From: Candidatus Peregrinibacteria bacterium | Lineage (GTDB): Bacteria; Patescibacteriota; Gracilibacteria; Peribacterales; Peribacteraceae | NCBI GenBank assembly: GCA_016178535.1 | Contig: JACOTD010000091.1 | Span: 1 to 41,800, forward strand | DNA length: 41,800 bases | Direction: 5' to 3' | In this document: positions 35,505-41,800 of the stretch, piece by piece | How the letters are laid out: each line of letters opens with the position of its first letter | Position numbering within the stretch: the stretch's first letter is position 1 | Made by a program: the position numbers and the translations under genes | Notes under the pieces: model-generated | What the model saw: only the letters and a program-made list of their open reading frames with translations | Databases searched by the model: none | What the model was told of the DNA's origin: nothing

Positions 35505-35575
35505 CACGCCCGAGAACGCCCTTTCACGGGCGTGGTCCCGGGATATTTCCTCGGGACCGCGGCTCGAAAAGCCGC
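35505..35575. other. Three consecutive back-to-back hairpins
   Basis: CACGCCCG..CGGGCGTG, GGTCCCG..CGGGACC, GCGGCT..AGCCGC adjacent to each other. Confidence 0.5.
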
Positions 35576-35598
35576 CCCCCGAATTCCAAGTTTTTCGA

Positions 35599-37359
35599 TC
35601 AATCCAACGCAAATTTCTTCAAATATTCCTCCTGTCTCTGCGCACTTGCGTTCGCAATGTCCTTCTTCGAAAGCAGATAATTCCCCATCGCGAGGCAGTC
35701 CATCTGCGTGTGGAGGAAGCAATTGAGCGCATCTTTGGGTGATTCCACAATCGGCTCGCCGCGGACGTTGAAGGAGGTGTTGATGAGCACGGGGCAGCCG
35801 GTCTTCTCCTCGAACGTTTTGATCAGGTCATAGTATTTCGGATTCTGATCGCGGCGGATGGTTTGAATTCTGGCGGAGCCGTCGACGTGGGTCACGGCGG
35901 GAATTTCGGATCGTCTGCTTGGAAGCGTGTCGGCGACGATCAGCATGTACGGGCTTTCTCGATGAAGATCGAAATAGTCGGATGTCCGTTCTTCGAGCAC
36001 CGTCGGCGCGAAGGGGCGGAAGGATTCGCGGAACTTGATTTTCAGATTCACTTTCTGCCAATTTTCCTTGTTCCGCGCATCCGCGAGAATCGAGCGATTC
36101 CCGAGCGACCGCGGCCCGAATTCCATTCTTCCTTGGAACCACCCGATGATGTTGTCACCTTGGAGGAGTGTTGCGACCGTGTCGATGAGCGCTGCATCAT
36201 CCAGACGTTCGAAGGGGAGGTTCTGCCCCCGGATCGCTTCCTCGATTTCCTCATTCGCGTAGGAATTTCCGAGGAACGCATGCTCCATCTTCGGCACCTT
36301 CGCTCCGTGGAACTGCCGATGCCAGAGCAGGAGCGCAACGCCGAGCGACCCGCCGGCGTCTCCGGCGGCCGGCTGGATGAAGATGTTCTCGAAGAGGCCG
36401 CTCTTGAGGATTTTCCCATTGCTGACGCAGTTGAGCGCCACACCGCCCGCCAGGCAGAGATTCTCGCTCGGGCAGATCTTCTTCGCCTGCTTCACGATCG
36501 TGAGCATCGCGTCGTCGGTGATTTCTTGGAGGCTGCGCGCGACATCCTTGTGGAATTGCGTGAGCGGAGATTCCGGTTTGCGAGTGGGCTGTCCGAAGAG
36601 TTCCTCGATCTTCTTCCCCGTCATGGCGAGTCCATACTCGTAGCAGAAGTAGTCCATGTTCACTGTGAAGCTGCCATCGTCGTTGACGTCGATGAGCCTT
36701 CGCATCTGGTCGAGGTAGTTCGGTTCCCCGTAGGGCGCAAGGCCCATCACCTTGTACTCGGCGCTGTTCACTTTGAAGCCGAGGTAGTAGGTGATTGCGG
36801 AGTAGAGGAGGCCGAGCGAGTGGGGGAAATGAATTTCTTTCAGGAGTTGCAGGTCGGTTCCCTTCCCGCGACCGATCGTCGTCGTTGCCCATTCGCCGAC
36901 GCCATCGACGGTGACGATCGCGGCCGAATCGAACCCGGAGACGAAGTACGCGGAAGCCGCGTGCGATTCGTGGTGAGAGCAGCAGAAAACGGGGCCTTCG
37001 TACTGCAATTCCTTCTTGATGTTCTGCGGGATCCAGAGCTTCTTCTCCATCCACTCGCGCATTGCGCCGTGGCACTGGCGAAATCCGCGCGGCCAGACTT
37101 TGATGTATGTGGGCAGAATCCGGTCGAAGAATTTGAGGAGCGGTTTCTCGTAGAAGCCGACCGCGGAGACGTCATCCATCGTGATCCCCGCGTGCGCGAG
37201 GGCGTGCGCAACGGCGTTCTTCGGCAGGCTGTCGTCGTGCTTCTTCCGGGTATAGCGCTCCTCCTGCGCGGCGAAGACAATGTCTCCGTCTTTGATCAGC
37301 GCCGCCGCGGAGTCGTGGTAGTAGCAGGAGAGTCCGAGGATGCAGGTCGATTTGGCCAC
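35599..37359 (-). CDS. Carbamoyltransferase (NodU/CmcH/TobZ family)
   Basis: ILGLSCYYHDSAAALIKDGDIVFAAQEERYTRKKHDDSLP; NLCLAGGVALNCVSNGKIL; GRMEFGPRSLGNRSILADARN; GCPVLINTSFNVRGEPIVESPKDALNCF. GTG start at 37359. Confidence 0.96.
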   Translation of the reverse strand: MAKSTCILGLSCYYHDSAAALIKDGDIVFAAQEERYTRKKHDDSLPKNAVAHALAHAGITMDDVSAVGFYEKPLLKFFDRILPTYIKVWPRGFRQCHGAMREWMEKKLWIPQNIKKELQYEGPVFCCSHHESHAASAYFVSGFDSAAIVTVDGVGEWATTTIGRGKGTDLQLLKEIHFPHSLGLLYSAITYYLGFKVNSAEYKVMGLAPYGEPNYLDQMRRLIDVNDDGSFTVNMDYFCYEYGLAMTGKKIEELFGQPTRKPESPLTQFHKDVARSLQEITDDAMLTIVKQAKKICPSENLCLAGGVALNCVSNGKILKSGLFENIFIQPAAGDAGGSLGVALLLWHRQFHGAKVPKMEHAFLGNSYANEEIEEAIRGQNLPFERLDDAALIDTVATLLQGDNIIGWFQGRMEFGPRSLGNRSILADARNKENWQKVNLKIKFRESFRPFAPTVLEERTSDYFDLHRESPYMLIVADTLPSRRSEIPAVTHVDGSARIQTIRRDQNPKYYDLIKTFEEKTGCPVLINTSFNVRGEPIVESPKDALNCFLHTQMDCLAMGNYLLSKKDIANASAQRQEEYLKKFALD

Positions 37360-38084
37360 AGGAGGAGTGTACCTCGCTGCAGGTGGCGTACCCAACGGCG
37401 AACGATGCCGTAGAGAAGGCGTGGAGCGCATCGGAGGTTCGCCTTCGTCTGGCCCATCCGCTCGCAGCACTCGACGTACTCTTGCCAAAGAGCGAGACGA
37501 TCCTCGTATGGAGCATCCGGCGGGAGGGCGTAATCGATGGAGAGCAGACCAGGACGGAAACGGGCGTACCGATCAATCGTCGCGTCAAGCGTCCCGTCGC
37601 TTTCACGGTCATTCCCGAGTTCTCTCCTCCAATGCGTTCTCGGCTTCGGGCGTATGCCGAGCCACGAGAAGACGCGCTTGCCGGTGATGTATCCGCTGAG
37701 CCACTGCAAGACCTGGGGCAGCTCGTCGATTTTGTACGTTCGCAAGATCTGTCCGAGTGGCGTCACGCGCGGATCGTGCTTGAGACGGCCGACGGCATCG
37801 AGGCCGCAACGTCGCGCGGTCTCTTCATATTGCCTGTCCGAGCCTGACGGCATCGTGGCGATTTTGAGGACATGAATGTTTCTGCCTCCTTCTCCCAAAC
37901 GCTTCTGCATGAAAATGCCGGACTGCTGCCCGCTCGGATCGGGCCCATTGATCGGTTCAACGCCGAAGAGGAGCCGAAGAGCGTTGGCATGGAACTCACG
38001 CCGAAGCACGGCAACATTCTTTCTTTCGACAGGCCTTTCTTGCTCCATTCGATCTTCTTGCCCTTGGAGACATTCAATGTCCAT
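37296..38084 (-). CDS. Bacterial sugar transferase-like protein (undecaprenyl-P sugar-1-P transferase family), divergent
   Basis: GIFMQKRLGEGGRNIHVLKIATM and DPRVTPLGQILRTYKIDELPQVLQWL; start uncertain; 64-nt overlap with the downstream gene. Confidence 0.65.
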   Translation of the reverse strand: MDIECLQGQEDRMEQERPVERKNVAVLRREFHANALRLLFGVEPINGPDPSGQQSGIFMQKRLGEGGRNIHVLKIATMPSGSDRQYEETARRCGLDAVGRLKHDPRVTPLGQILRTYKIDELPQVLQWLSGYITGKRVFSWLGIRPKPRTHWRRELGNDRESDGTLDATIDRYARFRPGLLSIDYALPPDAPYEDRLALWQEYVECCERMGQTKANLRCAPRLLYGIVRRWVRHLQRGTLLLWPNRPASSDSPATTTTPRRR

Positions 38085-38167
38085 GAGCGAGCCATTGTAG
38101 CCATCATCGATGCGCACGCAAGAGCGGATACGATGCAGTTGATCATCCTTTCCTCTGCAAGAGTTCG

Positions 38168-38398
38168 TCAGAATTGGCGCCTCATGCTCGCTGCATCGCT
38201 CGGCGCCAGGTCGATCCACTCCGTGTCTCGTTTCGCTCTCGGTCTGCGAATGTTCACAATCTTCATGATCACGGCATAGATCCCAAAGCCGACGATCCAG
38301 AGGATGGTCAGGAGGATCCGGCTCATCACGAAGCCCATCGCCTCGCCGAGCTTCTTCCATGCGGTCCAGAGCCAGGAGAGGGGTGGGGGGAGAGGCAT
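38168..38398 (-). CDS. SxtJ-like small membrane protein
   Basis: WKKLGEAMGFVMSRILLTILWIVGFGIYAVIMKIVNIRRP; next to the carbamoyltransferase module. Confidence 0.55.
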   Translation of the reverse strand: MPLPPPLSWLWTAWKKLGEAMGFVMSRILLTILWIVGFGIYAVIMKIVNIRRPRAKRDTEWIDLAPSDAASMRRQF

Positions 38399-38414
38399 GA
38401 GTGCACTGGTATAC

Positions 38415-38573
38415 TCAGAACACCGTATAGATGAACGGTGCCAAGGCGGAGCCCTGGGCGAAGATCAGGATCAATCCCAGGAGGACAATGAAGAGGATGA
38501 GCGGCAGGAGCCAGAACTTCCTGCGCACGCGCATGAACTGCCAGAGTTCCACGAAGATCGCGAGCTTGGTCAT
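38415..38573 (-). CDS. DUF5989-like small membrane protein, 52 aa (not in the ORF track)
   Basis: MTKLAIFVELWQFMRVRRKFWLLPLILFIVLLGLILIFAQGSALAPFIYTVF* read from the minus strand. Confidence 0.75.
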   Translation of the reverse strand: MTKLAIFVELWQFMRVRRKFWLLPLILFIVLLGLILIFAQGSALAPFIYTVF

Positions 38574-38614
38574 GGAACGATAGTAGAGAAACGACGTGCT
38601 ACACTCCAGCGGGT

Positions 38615-40063
38615 ATGCAGAAGTCCTCTGCTTTTGGCGATGTCCTCATCCTCGGCGCCGGGCCGGCCGGCATGGCGGCGGCCATGGAACTCTCGCGCGC
38701 GGGGAGAACGGTCACGATCGTCGAGAAGGGGTCGCAGGTGGGGGGGCTGGCGAAGACGCTGACCTTCGGGCAGCCGGAGGGAACGTACCGCACCGACATC
38801 GGGCCGCACCGCTTCTACAGCCAGAACCGCTACCTCTACGACTTCATCCAGGATTTGCTTGGAGAAGAGTGGAAGAGCGTTCCGCGCCTCACGCGCTTCT
38901 ACGTGGAGGGGAAGTACTACTTCTATCCCATCCGCTTCCGCAATGTCCTCTCGCAGATCGGGATCGTCAGAGTGATGTGCATGCTGCGGGATTACGGATG
39001 GGAGCGCATCCGCACATTCGTCGCACCTCGGAAGCTGCATTCCTTCGAGGACTACGCGCTGGGGCAGTTCGGCCGCACGCTCGCCTCGTTCAATATGCTG
39101 AATTACACGGAGAAAATCTGGGGGCTGCCCTGCAGCGAGATCAGCGTCGATTGGGCGAACCAGCGCATCGGAGGATTAAGCCTGTGGGCGGCCGTCAAGA
39201 AGATGTTCTTCACCAAGGGCGGCCCCAAGACGCTCGTCGATACCTTCTACTATCCTTCCGAGGGGTCGGGGCTCATCTACGAAGCGATCAAGAAGCGGAT
39301 CGAAGAGAAGGGGAACGCGGTGCACGTGAACACGGAGCCGACGACAATCCGTTGGAGCGATCAACGGGTGACGGAAGTGGAGACGCGAGCAGTGGATCGG
39401 ACGGAGGCGTTCCATTCACAGAACGTCATCTCCTCCATCCCCATCACGCGGGCAATCGAGCTCTTTGATCCATCTCCTCCCCCGGAAGTCACCGCTGCCG
39501 CTCGTCACCTGCGCTTCCGCTCGCAGGTGTACCTGTTCCTGACGGTGAAGCGCGAGCAGATCGTGCCGGATAACTGGGTGTACTTCCCGGACAAGAACAT
39601 TCCCTTCGGCCGCATCTCCGAGATGAAGAACTTCAGCAGGGCAATGTGCCCTCGGGGATACACGTCGCTCTTCGTCGAATTCTTCTGCTTCGCCGGCGAT
39701 GAGATTTGGCAGATGGAGAAGGAGCAGCTGTTCTCCATGACCATGGACGTCCTCGAACGTCTGGCGATCCTCGATCGCACGGACGTGACGGGCGTTCATC
39801 TCTTCCGGCAGGAGCACGTCTATCCGCTCTACGATCTGCAGTACGCCGCGCACCTGCGCGTGATTCTTGACTGGCTCGATCGCTTCGAGAATTTCTACGC
39901 CATCGGGCGGCCCGGCCGCTTCCGCTACACGAACCAAGATCACTCGCTCGAGATGGGCATCCTCGCCGCCCAGAGCGTGCTCGACGGCAAGCGGAGGGAC
40001 GTGGATGAGGTGACCAAAGAGAAGGAGTACTTCGAGCGAGGGTTTTTGCCGGAGAGGAAGTGA
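38615..40063 (+). CDS. NAD(P)/FAD-dependent oxidoreductase (amine-oxidase / UDP-galactopyranose-mutase-like)
   Basis: DVLILGAGPAGMAAAMELSRAGRTVTIVEKGSQVGGLAKT dinucleotide-binding motif; DIGPHRFYSQNRYLYDFI; RFRYTNQDHSLEMGILAAQSVL. Confidence 0.85.
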   Translation: MQKSSAFGDVLILGAGPAGMAAAMELSRAGRTVTIVEKGSQVGGLAKTLTFGQPEGTYRTDIGPHRFYSQNRYLYDFIQDLLGEEWKSVPRLTRFYVEGKYYFYPIRFRNVLSQIGIVRVMCMLRDYGWERIRTFVAPRKLHSFEDYALGQFGRTLASFNMLNYTEKIWGLPCSEISVDWANQRIGGLSLWAAVKKMFFTKGGPKTLVDTFYYPSEGSGLIYEAIKKRIEEKGNAVHVNTEPTTIRWSDQRVTEVETRAVDRTEAFHSQNVISSIPITRAIELFDPSPPPEVTAAARHLRFRSQVYLFLTVKREQIVPDNWVYFPDKNIPFGRISEMKNFSRAMCPRGYTSLFVEFFCFAGDEIWQMEKEQLFSMTMDVLERLAILDRTDVTGVHLFRQEHVYPLYDLQYAAHLRVILDWLDRFENFYAIGRPGRFRYTNQDHSLEMGILAAQSVLDGKRRDVDEVTKEKEYFERGFLPERK

Positions 40064-40066
40064 ATG

Positions 40067-40143
40067 ACGAATTACGAATTACGAATTACGAATTACGAAT
40101 TACGAATTACGAATTACGAATTACGAATTACGAATTACGAATT
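40067..40143. repeat. Perfect tandem repeat (ACGAATT) x 11
   Basis: 77 nt of exact 7-bp units directly counted. Confidence 0.97.
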
Positions 40144-40178
40144 TAATGGAGCAGAATTCCCCTTAAGACTCAAGTCCG

Positions 40179-41513
40179 ATGCTAGAATCGCTCTCGATGC
40201 GTCGCACCACTCTGGTCCTTTTGGGGATTCTTCTGCTCGGGTTCCTCGTGCGCGTGCAGGCGGTGCGGTGGAACTGGTTCATGCACTCCGATGTCGTCGG
40301 CGATGCATCGGTGGCCGCGTCCGTCCACCGCGACGGGCACTTCCTCGTCTTCCCACGCCTTGAGACCGTCGATCCCTCGGCCTATACGCTTCCGCCTCCC
40401 TCGCAGGGCGAGCTTCTCAAGCTGCACGGACCCCTGCTTCCGTTCCTCGGCGCTGGGTTGATCGTGCTTTGGGGAGGAGGTTCCACGTTCGCGGACGGAT
40501 TTTTGGCGTTGCGGATTCTCACGCTCCTCGGAGGAACGCTCGTCATTCTCCTCTCATTCCTCGTCGCCTCGCGCCTCCTCGATCGCACGGCCGGGCTCGC
40601 CGCCGCCGCATGGACGGCCGCATCATTCGTCCTCATCGATTATTCCGGGAATGGAGCCCTCTACACCCTCCAGGGAGTCGTCTATCTGCTCTGGTTGCTC
40701 GTTGCACTCTCCTCACCGTCTCTTCGATGCACTCTCCTGCTCGGCGTCCTTGCGGGTCTTGGATATCTGATCACATTCCAATGCATTCTCCTCCTTCCCG
40801 CGGGGCTCTTCGTGCTCGCGATGGACGTTCGTCCCGGGAAGCGCTTCCTCCTCCACGCAGCGGCGTTCGCGGGAGTGGCTATCCTCATCGCTTCCCTATG
40901 GCTCATCCGCAACGCCGTTCTCTTCGGCGATCCGCTCCAAGGTCATGCGGCGAACATGCGCTACGTGTACAGCAAGGCGGGCATCGACGTTCCGCCGGAT
41001 ATCCTCCCCTCCATTAGCCTGCGCGAGAAGCTCTCACTCTTCGCCGGCGTCGTGGGCGTTTGGCTGCCCGATAACCTCTACTACGCCGCGCGCAAATTCT
41101 TCATCCTCGCGCCCATCGCCTTCTTCCTCTTCTGCTACGGTCTCATCGATATCGTCTTCTCGCGGGAGCGCCTGCGACGGATGTTCCCGATCCTCGCGCT
41201 CATCACACTGCAGATCCTCTTGGATGCCGCCTGGCCGGTGTGGAAGTTCCGCTTCTTCGTTCCGTTGATTCCGCCCGTCTTCCTCATCGCACTGGAAGAG
41301 CTCTGGCATCTGCCGATCACTGCGCGATGGCGACAAGCCTTCGTTGGCGTCACATTCGCCGCCATCATCGCCGTCTCGGTCCTCACCTACCGCGCGACTC
41401 CCACGCACACCACCTACTACGACGGCGCGCTCACGCAAGATCCCTTCCATGGTTCTGAGGAGATGGATTACCTGCGCACCTTCCATTTACTCTCCCCCAG
41501 TTATGCCCACTGA
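40179..41513 (+). CDS. Polytopic GT-C-like membrane protein
   Basis: TTLVLLGILLLGFLVRVQAVRWNWFMHSDVVGDASVAASV...; repeated TM segments. Confidence 0.7.
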   Translation: MLESLSMRRTTLVLLGILLLGFLVRVQAVRWNWFMHSDVVGDASVAASVHRDGHFLVFPRLETVDPSAYTLPPPSQGELLKLHGPLLPFLGAGLIVLWGGGSTFADGFLALRILTLLGGTLVILLSFLVASRLLDRTAGLAAAAWTAASFVLIDYSGNGALYTLQGVVYLLWLLVALSSPSLRCTLLLGVLAGLGYLITFQCILLLPAGLFVLAMDVRPGKRFLLHAAAFAGVAILIASLWLIRNAVLFGDPLQGHAANMRYVYSKAGIDVPPDILPSISLREKLSLFAGVVGVWLPDNLYYAARKFFILAPIAFFLFCYGLIDIVFSRERLRRMFPILALITLQILLDAAWPVWKFRFFVPLIPPVFLIALEELWHLPITARWRQAFVGVTFAAIIAVSVLTYRATPTHTTYYDGALTQDPFHGSEEMDYLRTFHLLSPSYAH

Positions 41514-41607
41514 TCGCCTTCTCCTCTTCAAGCGCTGCTTACAGGTTCTTCTGTTCGTCATTCTCGTGTTCGTGTTCATCGAGGGGGTGTGGATGCGGGT
41601 GCAGTGA
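41503..41607 (+). CDS. Possible 34-aa single-TM mini-protein
   Basis: MPTDRLLLFKRCLQVLLFVILVFVFIEGVWMRVQ*, overlaps the 3' end of the upstream gene. Confidence 0.3.
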   Translation: MPTDRLLLFKRCLQVLLFVILVFVFIEGVWMRVQ

Positions 41608-41612
41608 GGTGG

Positions 41613-41640
41613 CAAGATACAAGAAACAAGATACAAAGAA
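41613..41640. repeat. A-type direct heptamer repeat (CAAGATA, 4 units)
   Basis: CAAGATA CAAGAAA CAAGATA CAAAGAA. Confidence 0.65.
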
Positions 41641-41679
41641 TGTCCAAGGAACATTGCTCGTAATTCCCGATTCCCACGC

Positions 41680-41800
41680 CTAGCCTGGTGGCGCTCTGGC
41701 GAGGATTCCCTGCAGTTGCTTCTCAAACAGCGATCTCCCCTCCGTTCGCCACCGCGTTACTTCTGCAATGACAGTGGAGAGAGAGAACGCAGGAAGCGAC
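41680..41800 (-). CDS. Possible C-terminus of a CDS running off the window
   Basis: Open minus frame ...VIAEVTRWRTEGRSLFEKQLQGILARAPPG* up to the window edge. Confidence 0.35.
   Translation of the reverse strand, partial: SLPAFSLSTVIAEVTRWRTEGRSLFEKQLQGILARAPPG

Noticed and set aside
35863-37413. 516-aa + strand ORF
   Set aside because: Antisense to the well-supported carbamoyltransferase.
40067-40143. CRISPR array
   Set aside because: Repeats are contiguous 7-bp units with no unique spacers, and no cas genes were recognised.
40064-40363. ORF MTNYELRITNYELRITNYELRITNYE... as a real protein
   Set aside because: Its N-terminus is only the translation of the ACGAATT array and the remainder overlaps the GT-C gene in another frame.

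Overview
High-GC bacterial window dominated by a surface-glycan / protein-glycosylation locus. The gene style (many short dense genes, GT-C membrane enzymes, four-helix-bundle protein) resembles Patescibacteria/CPR, but that is inference because no rRNA marker is present. I see about 7 GT4-like glycosyltransferases, 4 GT2 enzymes (one fused to a SAM methyltransferase), 5 large polytopic GT-C-like proteins, GtrA, DUF2304, a DegT aminotransferase, a cupin, divergent rfbB/rfbA, a lipid-carrier sugar transferase, and a carbamoyltransferase module with SxtJ-like and DUF5989-like mini-proteins. There is also sufS/sufU, a tRNA-Thr(GGT), a prepilin-like gene, a Bro-N fragment and an AT-rich type II restriction-modification pair (TdeIII/MjaII-like REase plus MTase). 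The most unusual signal is a dense population of short hairpin/reiterated elements. At about 19 loci, units of 7 bp (sometimes 8-9) are reiterated, usually as inverted arms. Unit sequence differs between loci while the period stays the same. At least six copies lie in frame inside conserved genes (sufS, rfbA, four GT4 genes). In the ACGAATT-type in-frame copies, the position expected to give TAA has been changed to a sense codon. Separate hairpin families lie in frame in rfbB and in a GT-C gene, and one abuts the tRNA 3' end. A four-helix-bundle (S23/IVP-like) gene is bounded by 30-bp imperfect inverted repeats of the same reiterated style, and is a candidate autonomous relative of these elements. 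All calls come from reading the sequence and the supplied ORFs; no database search was run.
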